From NCBI GenBank assembly GCA_043789035.1, contig JAYWIG010000166.1, forward strand, positions 1-49,243: a DNA stretch of 49,243 bases, read 5' to 3'. Source of the DNA: JAYWIG01 sp043789035. GTDB taxonomy: Bacteria; Pseudomonadota; Gammaproteobacteria; Burkholderiales; Burkholderiaceae_E. This document shows, one piece after another, positions 6,960-14,625 of the stretch. The position numbers and the translations under genes were made by a program. The stretch's first letter is position 1; each line of letters starts with the position of its first letter. Below the pieces are notes generated by a model. The model saw only the letters and a program-made list of their open reading frames with translations, was not told the origin of the DNA and ran no database searches.

Positions 6960-8557
6960 ATCGCAGGTTGAAACAACACCATCAGTTGGATCGCAATGAG
7001 CGCGAGGATGGCAACGATAGCTACTTTGAGCCAACGCCGAGTACTGCGTTGCTCTTGTTGCAACAAAATGATGCTTTCAGCAATTCGGTCTTGCGCAGTG
7101 GTATCCGCCTGATGGCGCATTGCCGCGTGTGCGAGCCTAGGCATTTCAGGAATAATTTTGGCCCACTGCACCGCTTCTTGTTTGATTTTCTCAAAGAACC
7201 CGCGCGGGCCAATTTGTTCATTCATCCAGCGCTCAAGCAATGGTTTGGCAGTTACCCATAAATCAAGATCAGGATCGAGCTCGCGCCCTAAGCCCTCTAC
7301 ATTGAGAAGCGTTTTCTGGAGCAACACAAGTTGTGGCTGAATTTCAACATTGAAGCGGCGTGAGGCTTGAAACAAGCGCATCAGCACAAGGCCTAAAGAA
7401 ATTTCCTTTAGTGGCCTATCGAAAAACGGTTCGCAGCATGCTCGTACGGCGCCTTCTAATTCTTCGATGCGAGTGGTTTTGGGAACCCAACCGCTTTCGA
7501 CGTGAAGCTCTGCAACACGGCGGTAATCGCGTCGAAAGAAAGCGAGGAAGTTTTGAGCGAGGTAGTTTTTATCGAATTCTGAAAGCGTGCCAACAATACC
7601 AAAATCGAGGGCAATGTATTGATTGAAATGCTTGCCACCGTTTTCTTTCGAGCCCACTAAAATGTTGCCAGGGTGCATATCGCCGTGAAAAAAGCCGTCG
7701 CGAAATACCTGAGTAAAGAAAATCTCCACTCCGTCGCGGGAGAGTTTTTTCAAATCAATTTCCGCTGCACGTAGCTCTTCCATTCGGCCAATAGGTATGC
7801 CGTGCATACGTTCCATGACTAAGACGTTGGTGACGCAAAAATCCCAATACATCTCAGGGATGTTGAGCAACTTCGAGTTAGGAAAGTTTCGACGCAATTG
7901 GCTAGCGTTAGCAGCTTCACGCACTAAGTCGAGCTCATCATGTAGGTACATGTCGAACTCATCAATGACTTCTAATGGACGAAGGCGTCTTGCATCTGGC
8001 GACACTTTGATCATTAACGCCCCGAAGGTACGTAACAACTCAATATCTCTATCGATCACTAAACTCATGCCAGGCCGCACCACTTTAACGGCGACTTCTT
8101 TGCCGTCTTTAAGGGTTGCAAAGTGCACCTGCGCAATGGATGCTGATGCAATCGGTGTTCGATCGAAAACTGAGAACACTTCTTCGATTTTTTTACCCAA
8201 ACCCTTTTCGATTTCGGCTACTGCCAAGGCGGAATCAAAAGGCGGTACTCTGTCTTGCAACTTTGCCAGTTCATCGGCAATATCAGGCGCGAGCAAATCT
8301 CTTCGAGTGGAAAGTACTTGGCCGAACTTCACAAAGATTGGCCCTAGACTCTCAAGCGCCATACGCACCCTAGCGCCACGTGGCTCTTTGGGTGTGGTAC
8401 CAAACCGAGTCATACGAACTAGTACCAAGGCCCAGCGTGCCAATCGGCTGTCGCCATTGCGAGCTTGTACTTGCTCAGCGGCGCTACTAAGCGCTAGCTC
8501 ATCGAGCCCATATTTGCGGGCAGTTCGAATGATTTTGAAGAGTCGGGTGATTCTCAC
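6956..8557 (-). CDS. ubiB: UbiB-family protein (ABC1/ADCK atypical kinase)
   Basis: Needed for ubiquinone synthesis in proteobacteria; an ATP-binding membrane protein thought to help extract or handle hydrophobic intermediates. The 533-aa product has the UbiB hallmarks: the KxGQ motif in PIFVKFGQVLSTRRDLL (about residue 75), the A-rich loop ASIASIAQVHFA-type segment, AVKVVRPGM, HGDMHPGNIL and DFGIVG. The last 25 residues (KVAIVAILALIAIQLMVLF) form a transmembrane anchor. It overlaps ttcA upstream by 4 bp, which suggests translational coupling. Other ubi genes are not in this window. Confidence 0.93.
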   Translation of the reverse strand: MRITRLFKIIRTARKYGLDELALSSAAEQVQARNGDSRLARWALVLVRMTRFGTTPKEPRGARVRMALESLGPIFVKFGQVLSTRRDLLAPDIADELAKLQDRVPPFDSALAVAEIEKGLGKKIEEVFSVFDRTPIASASIAQVHFATLKDGKEVAVKVVRPGMSLVIDRDIELLRTFGALMIKVSPDARRLRPLEVIDEFDMYLHDELDLVREAANASQLRRNFPNSKLLNIPEMYWDFCVTNVLVMERMHGIPIGRMEELRAAEIDLKKLSRDGVEIFFTQVFRDGFFHGDMHPGNILVGSKENGGKHFNQYIALDFGIVGTLSEFDKNYLAQNFLAFFRRDYRRVAELHVESGWVPKTTRIEELEGAVRACCEPFFDRPLKEISLGLVLMRLFQASRRFNVEIQPQLVLLQKTLLNVEGLGRELDPDLDLWVTAKPLLERWMNEQIGPRGFFEKIKQEAVQWAKIIPEMPRLAHAAMRHQADTTAQDRIAESIILLQQEQRSTRRWLKVAIVAILALIAIQLMVLFQPAI

Positions 8558-9480
8558 TGCGTGATGGCTGCTCTGTTGATAATGTTAATGACGCTTGGAT
8601 TGTTCGATGCTATATCTGTTGCTTCGAATTCTGGGCTGACGTCGAATGCGATATCGCCATCGACATCGGGCGCTTTCTCGTTAAAGTTGGCAACGCTTAG
8701 GCCCGCGAAATCGAACTTGCTTGAGTCCATTAAATGCGATGGCACTACTCTCGATAATGCAGCGAAGATATTGGCAACGCGACCTGGGTGTTTTTTCTCC
8801 CATTCGCGCATCAGCATTTTGGTTTCTTGGCGCTTTAAGTTTTCTTGCCCACCGCATAAGTTACATGGAATGATCGGGAATGCACGCCATTCGGCATAAG
8901 CTTCTAAGTCGCACTCCTCAACAAATGCTAATGGCCGAATGACCATGTGCTTGCCATCATCGGATACAAGCTTTGCTGGCATGCCTTTGAGTTTGCCACC
9001 ATAAAACAAGTTTAGAAAGAACGTTTCTAAGATATCGTCTCTGTGATGGCCAAGCGCAATTTTATTTGCACCCAGTTCATCGGCAACCCGATACAAAATG
9101 CCCCGCCGCAAACGCGAGCATAGTGAGCACATGGTTTTACCTTCTGGGATCACTCGCTTCACAATCGAGTAAGTGTCTTGATTCTCGATATGAAAATCAA
9201 CGCCCAAACGCTTTAGGTAATCGGGCAAGATGTTTTCTGGAAAACCGGGCTGCTTCTGATCTAGGTTAACAGCGATGATATCGAAGTGAAACGGTGCTCG
9301 CTCTTTATGGGTAAGTAAAAGATCAAGCATGGCGTAGCTATCTTTACCACCTGATAAACACACCATCACTTTATCGCCAGCATTAATCATGCCGAACTCA
9401 ACGATGGCTTGGCCTGAAAGCCGCAACAAGCGTTTGTGCAGCTTCACTCGTTCGTAGGCTATTTTTTCAGCGGTTTGCAT
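8554..9480 (-). CDS. ttcA: tRNA 2-thiocytidine(32) synthetase TtcA
   Basis: TtcA adds sulfur to cytidine 32 of several tRNAs, using ATP and an oxygen-sensitive iron-sulfur cluster. The 308-aa protein carries the PP-loop SGGKDSYAML (about residues 44-53) and the cluster ligands CSLC in MCSLCSRLRRG plus CNLCGGQ further on. GHHRDDILETFFLNLFYGG is a second family signature. It is the upstream partner of ubiB and lies downstream of the folM-folB pair in the same orientation, 37 bp from folB. Confidence 0.95.
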   Translation of the reverse strand: MQTAEKIAYERVKLHKRLLRLSGQAIVEFGMINAGDKVMVCLSGGKDSYAMLDLLLTHKERAPFHFDIIAVNLDQKQPGFPENILPDYLKRLGVDFHIENQDTYSIVKRVIPEGKTMCSLCSRLRRGILYRVADELGANKIALGHHRDDILETFFLNLFYGGKLKGMPAKLVSDDGKHMVIRPLAFVEECDLEAYAEWRAFPIIPCNLCGGQENLKRQETKMLMREWEKKHPGRVANIFAALSRVVPSHLMDSSKFDFAGLSVANFNEKAPDVDGDIAFDVSPEFEATDIASNNPSVINIINRAAITQ

Positions 9481-9517
9481 AGGGGTGTATCTTTAGTTTA
9501 ACGATGTGCATAGGTGC

Positions 9518-9937
9518 TCACAAGTAATCCTTGCTCTGCATTTCGATTCGAACGCCACGCACGCTTTCAATCGGGTTGGGTTTTGTCACTGCAACCTTGA
9601 GTTCACTCACGCCTTTTAGTTGGCCTAGTGCAAAAAGCAGTTGAGCACATAAAGTCTCGACTAGTTTAAAGCGCTGGCTGTTGGAAACCCGCTTTACTTC
9701 ACTGGCAATTTTTTCGTAGTTTAAGGTGTTGTGCAGCTCATCTCTCATGACTTCATCACGATTGAGTTGAATAACAAACTCGACATCCACAATGATGGAG
9801 CGGGGCACGAGTTGCTCATGGTCGTAATAGCCTAAAAAACAGGCGACTTCGATACCGAAAACTCTTAAATGGCAAGGGCTATTGAGGTTATCCGGTGATT
9901 GCACTGCAGCCTCCATCAACGTTGATGATTTGTCCAT
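9518..9937 (-). CDS. folB: Dihydroneopterin aldolase
   Basis: FolB cleaves dihydroneopterin in folate synthesis. The 139-aa frame has LRVFGIEVACFLGYYDHEQ (residues 23-41), a central LNYEKI with the conserved Tyr, LVETLCAQL and VAVTKPNPI with the conserved active-site Lys. The first 20 residues are not conserved and overlap the upstream SDR gene by 50 bp; a start at the internal ATG near 9916 is also possible. The overlap with the pteridine-reductase-like gene puts two pterin enzymes in one transcription unit. Confidence 0.88.
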   Translation of the reverse strand: MDKSSTLMEAAVQSPDNLNSPCHLRVFGIEVACFLGYYDHEQLVPRSIIVDVEFVIQLNRDEVMRDELHNTLNYEKIASEVKRVSNSQRFKLVETLCAQLLFALGQLKGVSELKVAVTKPNPIESVRGVRIEMQSKDYL

Positions 9938-10655
9938 TCACATAACTTTCGGGTTTACACAGGTAAAGAACTGCGTCGGCGATATCGTCGCCTGAACCAA
10001 TTCGTTGTAATGGAATCTTGGCTTCTAAATCTTTGACTTGCTCTGTGGTAAAGGCATTGCCTTCAGGCCAATCAAGCGAACCTGGCCCGATCGCGTTAAC
10101 GCGAATTGTGGGTGCCAGTTCTAAGCTTAGGCAGCGAGTTAAGGCCACCATGCCAGCTTTGGCAGCAGCATAGGCGCTAAATCCAGCTAAAGGCTTATCC
10201 CAGCGAGCGTCGCAGATGTTGACAATATTAGCCTGCTGCGTTGTTCGAAGTATGGACAATGCGGCTTGGCTCACAAAGAACGCGGCCTTTAAATTGCCAT
10301 CGATTTGTTCTTGCCATTGTGCCTCGGTGACTTCGCCAAATGGCGTTCTTTGAAAAACCGAAGCATTGTTTACCAGTAATTGAAGGTTGCTACGCCAGCC
10401 AGAAAATTCTTCGATTAAATGATCGCAACCCAGCTTGGTGCTTAAATTGGCACCAAAGCAAGCCGCAGAATCAGGGCGTAGGCTATTGAGTGATGCTGCG
10501 AGTTTCTGCGCCTGTTCCGAGGAGTTGCGATAGTGGATGGCTACGTCATAGCCTTGCGCATGCAATCTTTTCGCGATCTGAGCGCCAACGCGCTTCGCCG
10601 CACCGGTAATAAGGGCTGTGTTCACCCCTGTATTGTAGTGGCAGTCATCTATCAT
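9888..10655 (-). CDS. folM: Pteridine reductase-like short-chain dehydrogenase (FolM type)
   Basis: NADPH-dependent SDR that probably reduces dihydromonapterin or dihydrofolate. The 255-aa protein has ALITGAAKRVGAQIAKRL, where the TGxxxRxG form with Arg is the mark of pteridine reductases. The catalytic area reads VNICDARWDKPLAG then YAAAKAGM, with Asp replacing the usual SDR Ser, as in PTR1/FolM, and the Y-x3-K pair intact. I keep ATG 10655; a GTG 10 codons on, just before the first beta strand, is an alternative. It is followed by folB with a 50-bp overlap and diverges from the MidA-type gene. Confidence 0.85.
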   Translation of the reverse strand: MIDDCHYNTGVNTALITGAAKRVGAQIAKRLHAQGYDVAIHYRNSSEQAQKLAASLNSLRPDSAACFGANLSTKLGCDHLIEEFSGWRSNLQLLVNNASVFQRTPFGEVTEAQWQEQIDGNLKAAFFVSQAALSILRTTQQANIVNICDARWDKPLAGFSAYAAAKAGMVALTRCLSLELAPTIRVNAIGPGSLDWPEGNAFTTEQVKDLEAKIPLQRIGSGDDIADAVLYLCKPESYVNGQIINVDGGCSAITG

Positions 10656-10664
10656 TATGGTTAT

Positions 10665-11879
10665 ATGAGCCCATTACAAAGCCTACCCCCTGCATCGGCG
10701 GAGGAAATCCAACGAAGTCAGCTTCTGGTTGAAAAGATTCGCTCGGTTATTAAGGCGTCGCCCGATGTAAGCATAGGCTTCGATACCTTCATGGGACTCT
10801 GTTTGTACGAGCCCGGTTTAGGCTATTACACTGGGCCTTCGCAGAAATTTGGGATTCACGGCGATTTTGTGACGGCACCGATGCAAAGCCCTTTGTTTGG
10901 TGCCTGTATTGGTCAGCAATGTGCTCAGTGGCTTAGCCAGTTAGAGATTAACGAAGGCATTCTTGAGTTTGGGGCTGGTGATGGTTTGCTCGCGGCACAG
11001 GTGCTCAATGAGCTAAGTCGACAAGGCCAAGAGGTGGCCTATGCGATTGTGGAGCTTTCAGCGGATTTGCAGGCTAGGCAACGCACGACTATTGCAACGC
11101 TCGCACCGCAAGCACTAGATCGAGTGGTTTGGTTAGATCAATTGCCGTCGGCATTTAAAGGCGTTATTTTGGGTAACGAGCTGATCGACGCCATGCCGGT
11201 GCGCTTGTTTCGACTTGAGCCCAATTCGGTTGGGCTGCTTGAAAAGTTCGAGCGTCGCGTGACTTGTGATTTAGGCGAAGGAGGCCCGTTTGCTTGGAGA
11301 GACACCAAAGCCGATCCGCAGCTGCAGCAAGATATTGATACTGCCTTAGGCAGAGCTAATTGGGGGATTGAACGCGTAGCAGGTTACGTTTCCGAATTGC
11401 CCTCGCAAGCCAATGCTTGGATCGCCAGCGTTTCGCAATGCTTAGAGCAAGGCGTGATTTTGCTGCTTGATTATGGTTTTTCTGCGCAAGAGTTCTTCCA
11501 CCCGCAACGCTCGCAGGGGACATTGAATTGCCACTATCGCCATCATTCGCATGGCGAGCCTTTTTACTTGCCAGGCTTGCAAGACATTACCGCACATGTT
11601 GATTTCAGCGCATTGTTAGATGAGGCCTTTGCCAACGGTTTGGAGCTTTTGGGCTATACCAATCAAGCGCATTTTCTAATGAATTTGCAGATGTTGGATA
11701 AACTAAAAGCTATGACGGCGAGTCCGCAATATCCTTTGCATGCTCAAGCGGTTGGTCGGTTGTTGTCTGAAGCTGAAATGGGCGACTTGTTCAAGGTGAT
11801 TGCCTTTGGCAAGTTGGATTCAGGCCGAGTATTTCGTTCCTTAGGTTTTTCCAACGGTGATAAGAGCCACACCCTATGA
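10665..11879 (+). CDS. SAM-dependent methyltransferase, MidA/NDUFAF7 family
   Basis: Member of the COG1565 methyltransferases, the bacterial relatives of the mitochondrial complex I assembly factor NDUFAF7, which methylates an arginine of a complex I subunit. The 404-aa product shows IGFDTFMGLCLYEPGLGYY near the N-terminus, GDFVTAPMQSPLFG, the SAM-binding ILEFGAGDGLLA, and the family motif GNELIDAMPV. Near the C-terminus DYGFSAQEFFHPQR and THVDFSAL-like segments also match. ATG 10665 is chosen because residues before it are antisense to folM and unconserved. Its stop overlaps the next ATG by 4 bp (ATGA). The bacterial substrate is unknown. Confidence 0.85.
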   Translation: MSPLQSLPPASAEEIQRSQLLVEKIRSVIKASPDVSIGFDTFMGLCLYEPGLGYYTGPSQKFGIHGDFVTAPMQSPLFGACIGQQCAQWLSQLEINEGILEFGAGDGLLAAQVLNELSRQGQEVAYAIVELSADLQARQRTTIATLAPQALDRVVWLDQLPSAFKGVILGNELIDAMPVRLFRLEPNSVGLLEKFERRVTCDLGEGGPFAWRDTKADPQLQQDIDTALGRANWGIERVAGYVSELPSQANAWIASVSQCLEQGVILLLDYGFSAQEFFHPQRSQGTLNCHYRHHSHGEPFYLPGLQDITAHVDFSALLDEAFANGLELLGYTNQAHFLMNLQMLDKLKAMTASPQYPLHAQAVGRLLSEAEMGDLFKVIAFGKLDSGRVFRSLGFSNGDKSHTL

Positions 11880-12067
11880 AATGGCTTATAGCAACGGCGC
11901 TGGCATTGTTTCTGTTTTCGGGAGCTATGCCCTATTTAAAGAAGTTTGGAATCGGTAGATTACCAGGCGACTTTAACTTTCGATTATTTAATCGAGAGTG
12001 GTCCGTGCCGCTAAGCTCAACCTTGTTGCTATCGTTTATCGCTTGGGGAATTGCTAGGCTTTTTTAG
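11876..12067 (+). CDS. DUF2905 small membrane protein
   Basis: A 63-aa protein with two hydrophobic helices (WLIATALALFLFSGAMPYL and STLLLSFIAWGIARLF) joined by a loop reading GIGRLPGDFNF, the DUF2905 signature. Function unknown. It starts inside the stop of the methyltransferase gene, so the two are translationally coupled. Its last 39 bp overlap the end of cca on the opposite strand. Confidence 0.88.
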   Translation: MKWLIATALALFLFSGAMPYLKKFGIGRLPGDFNFRLFNREWSVPLSSTLLLSFIAWGIARLF

Positions 12068-13150
12068 TGCCAGCTCAACTGCCTTCGTGCGTGCTTGAGT
12101 CACTGCAGCTTGAATTTCTACACCGTTTTTAGTGGCTAATTGCGTGGCAATTTCGCCTGCATTGACGCTTTGGTAGGCTAGAGATAATTGCTGCCATTGG
12201 TTTTTGTCGTTAGCAAAAGTTGGCCTAGCAATGCAAAGCACTTCTAACAGCTCAGTGAATCGTTCTGGTCGTCGAATAACATCGCAGCGCTGCAGCAGAT
12301 GTACGTAGTTGGCAGCGGCTCGACTGGCTTTATCCGTCATTTGTTCAGCCATATTTCCAAGCATGTTCGCAAGTTCAGCGACATCCGTCGGTAGGCGCAG
12401 TGAGTTTAAACGTTTTTGATCTATGTACTGTGCAAGCAGTGCAAAGCGTTGTGCTAAGTTAAGTCGTTGTTGTGCTGCTAAGTCGAGCTGGGCATTGATT
12501 GCTTTTAGGGCATTCTCGTCAATATCCATCAACAGTCTTTGTAGGGCCCCGCAGCGATTAAGTAATGTAAGCATTCGAGATGGCTTGTTTTCCATCAACC
12601 CTCTGCGAAATTCTTGCCACACACGCTCGGCCACTAGGGCATCGATTTCGCCTTCATTGACCATCGCATTCATCAATTCAGCGGTCGATGGATGCACTTC
12701 GAAATCAGCGAATCTGGCGGCAAAGCGAGCTAGTCGAAGGATTCTGACGGGGTCTTCTTTGAAGGCTTCGCTCACATGCCGAAATGTCTTGGCATGAAGA
12801 TCTTGAATGCCCCCATAGGGATCAATCAGACTTCCGTCGGCGGCTTTGGCAATCGCATTGATGGTGAGATCGCGTCGCGAAAGATCTTCTTCTAAAGTAA
12901 CGTGAGGTGATGCTTGAAAGCTAAAGCCGTGGTAGCCCTTGGCGGTTTTTCGTTCGGTGCGGGCAAGTGCATATTCCTCCCCGTTTTCTGGATGAATAAA
13001 CACCGGGAAGTCTTTGCCGACTGGTCTAAACCCAAGGCTCACCATTTCTTCAGGGGTGCTGCCGACTACGACCCAGTCGCGATCACTAACGGTAAGCCCA
13101 AGCAATTCATCGCGAACCGCACCGCCCACGATAAATGCATTCAGGCTCAA
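12029..13150 (-). CDS. cca: CCA-adding enzyme (tRNA nucleotidyltransferase)
   Basis: Adds or repairs the 3' CCA of tRNAs. The 373-aa class II enzyme has FIVGGAVRDELLG at the N-terminus, the catalytic acid pair in VSDRDWVVVG, RRDLTINAIA, DPYGGIQDL and FKEDPVRILRLARFAARF. It lacks the C-terminal HD phosphohydrolase domain of the longer E. coli protein, so only nucleotidyl transfer is predicted. It lies 3 bp downstream of the NDUFA9-like gene and converges with DUF2905, sharing 39 bp. Confidence 0.95.
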   Translation of the reverse strand: MSLNAFIVGGAVRDELLGLTVSDRDWVVVGSTPEEMVSLGFRPVGKDFPVFIHPENGEEYALARTERKTAKGYHGFSFQASPHVTLEEDLSRRDLTINAIAKAADGSLIDPYGGIQDLHAKTFRHVSEAFKEDPVRILRLARFAARFADFEVHPSTAELMNAMVNEGEIDALVAERVWQEFRRGLMENKPSRMLTLLNRCGALQRLLMDIDENALKAINAQLDLAAQQRLNLAQRFALLAQYIDQKRLNSLRLPTDVAELANMLGNMAEQMTDKASRAAANYVHLLQRCDVIRRPERFTELLEVLCIARPTFANDKNQWQQLSLAYQSVNAGEIATQLATKNGVEIQAAVTQARTKAVELALKKPSNSPSDKR

Positions 13151-13153
13151 TGG

Positions 13154-14176
13154 TTATCGGCCAGCTTTAGCCCGCTCAACTGAAAATCGGGGTGCTGTTT
13201 TTGAAAGGTAAGTTGGTGCAATCACGCTGAGTGCTTGCGGAGTAACACCTAACTCTGAGGCCATTGCATAGCCTTCTGGTGCGGCACTATCGACTTTAAG
13301 TGAGTTGAAATTATCAACCGACATAATGGTTGGGCCAGGCAGCATCTCGAAGATGCCGGCTTGAATTTTCCCCACAAAATCAGGCAGACCAATGACAGGG
13401 CGTTCATGCCCCGCTAGCCTGCCAGAAAGTTTGACTAATTCGCGCAGGGTAAAAGTTTCAGGCCCTAGCAAGTCGTAGGCTTTGCCGTAAGTCGCCTTGT
13501 TCTCGATTGCGTTGACCATTGCGGAGGTAACGTCTTCCACATAAACCGGTTGAAATTTGCAAGAACCCCGAGCCAGCGGAAGCATGATGGGCAACGCTTG
13601 TATTTTTGCAAAGAAGTTCAGGAAGTTATCTCCCTCACCGAAAACAACGGAAGGTCGGAAGACAGTTGTGGCTAAGCCCAAAATGCTTAGGGTGGCTTTT
13701 TCACCTGCGGCCTTGGAGCGAAGATACATCGAGGGCAACTCGGCTTTGGGCAAATGTGTGCCATAGGCCGACATTTGTAACATACGCTTCACGCCGCTGT
13801 TTAAAGCAAGCTCTGCCAGTGCTTTCGGATACTCCACATGCATGGCACCGAAATCTGGCCCATAAGGGTCTTCTGCCGCCCGATACCGAGGGTCATTATC
13901 TAGGTTGTGCTGTGGGCGTTTACCGGGCCGGCCATGAAGTATGCCGATGAGGTTAATGACGACATCACTTCTGCTCAGGTAGGGCGCTAATTCTTCAGCG
14001 CTTTTCATGGGCGTTTGCACAACTTCAACCGTCGGAAGCATTTGTAAATGGCGCGCTGATGCTAGGCGTCGTGTTGGCAATATGACGTTGTAGCCTTTGG
14101 CCACGAGTTTAGGGACTAGTGAGCTACCGATAAAGCCGGTACCACCGGTCACAAGAATGGTTTTAAACTGGTTCAT
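13154..14176 (-). CDS. NDUFA9-like NAD(P)-binding protein (extended SDR)
   Basis: A 340-aa Rossmann-fold protein related to the complex I accessory subunit NDUFA9 (39 kDa). The NAD-binding motif is LVTGGTGFIGSSLVPKL; later it has VINLIGILHGRP, RMLQMSAYGT and TTVFRPSVVFGEGDNF, all typical of this family, which often lacks the full YxxxK activity. In bacteria the role is uncertain; a structural or redox-sensing role is usually proposed. It precedes cca with a 3-bp gap and sits in the same stretch as a NDUFAF7 homologue. Confidence 0.8.
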   Translation of the reverse strand: MNQFKTILVTGGTGFIGSSLVPKLVAKGYNVILPTRRLASARHLQMLPTVEVVQTPMKSAEELAPYLSRSDVVINLIGILHGRPGKRPQHNLDNDPRYRAAEDPYGPDFGAMHVEYPKALAELALNSGVKRMLQMSAYGTHLPKAELPSMYLRSKAAGEKATLSILGLATTVFRPSVVFGEGDNFLNFFAKIQALPIMLPLARGSCKFQPVYVEDVTSAMVNAIENKATYGKAYDLLGPETFTLRELVKLSGRLAGHERPVIGLPDFVGKIQAGIFEMLPGPTIMSVDNFNSLKVDSAAPEGYAMASELGVTPQALSVIAPTYLSKTAPRFSVERAKAGR

Positions 14177-14208
14177 GCCAGTATTGTAGGCAGTTATGCC
14201 CTATTGAT

Positions 14209-14517
14209 TTACTTTTTCCCGGAAAACAGTGCGGCGGCACGGGTCTTTATTTCTAAGAGCTCCGTGGCATTGACGCTGTGTTGCCCAGTTGTCGTGTTTA
14301 TTTGAACGGTAAATTCAATGTCTCTACCGTTATTCGAAAGCATGCCGCTGCTAAATTCATAGTCTTCACGAGCCCATGGAAAACCTTTTGTAGCCGTGTC
14401 GTAATTGCGGTACTCGACATCTGTTATTTCGCCGCTGGCTAAGTTTAGCATTGCTGAAGCACGAATGACGCGCTCCATGAGTTCGTCAGAAACGACGATA
14501 GGTACTTTTAAATCCAC
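14209..14517 (-). CDS. Hypothetical protein (102 aa)
   Basis: Not recognised. It probably starts with GTG at 14517, preceded by AAAGG at a good distance. The protein is soluble, with no signal peptide, membrane helix or Cys; it has VVSDELMERVIRA early and ATELLEIKTRAAALF late, so it may be a small alpha/beta protein. It lies between the NDUFA9-like gene and slt, in their orientation, and its upstream region is a 10-bp tandem repeat. A real gene is likely but function is unknown. Confidence 0.55.
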   Translation of the reverse strand: MDLKVPIVVSDELMERVIRASAMLNLASGEITDVEYRNYDTATKGFPWAREDYEFSSGMLSNNGRDIEFTVQINTTTGQHSVNATELLEIKTRAAALFSGKK

Positions 14518-14560
14518 GAAAAACCTTTTTCACTAATTTTTGTTGGGTCATATTTGGGTG

Positions 14561-14605
14561 CGCATTTGGCTGCATTTGGCTGCATTTGGCCGCATTTGGC
14601 TGCAT
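14561..14605. repeat. Tandem repeat, unit YGCATTTGGC (10 bp) x 4
   Basis: Four exact-length 10-bp units (CGCATTTGGC, TGCATTTGGC twice, CGCATTTGGC) run from 14561 to 14600, with a fifth partial unit to 14605 and degenerate units before 14561. The array lies between the slt stop (14626) and the start of the small hypothetical gene (14517), so it forms that gene's upstream region. Confidence 0.9.
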
Positions 14606-14625
14606 ATAGTAATCGAGACGGCCAA

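Noticed and set aside
7797..8564. 255-aa plus-strand frame
   Set aside because: Entirely antisense to ubiB, whose motifs are all present; Ser/Arg-rich composition is typical of a shadow frame.
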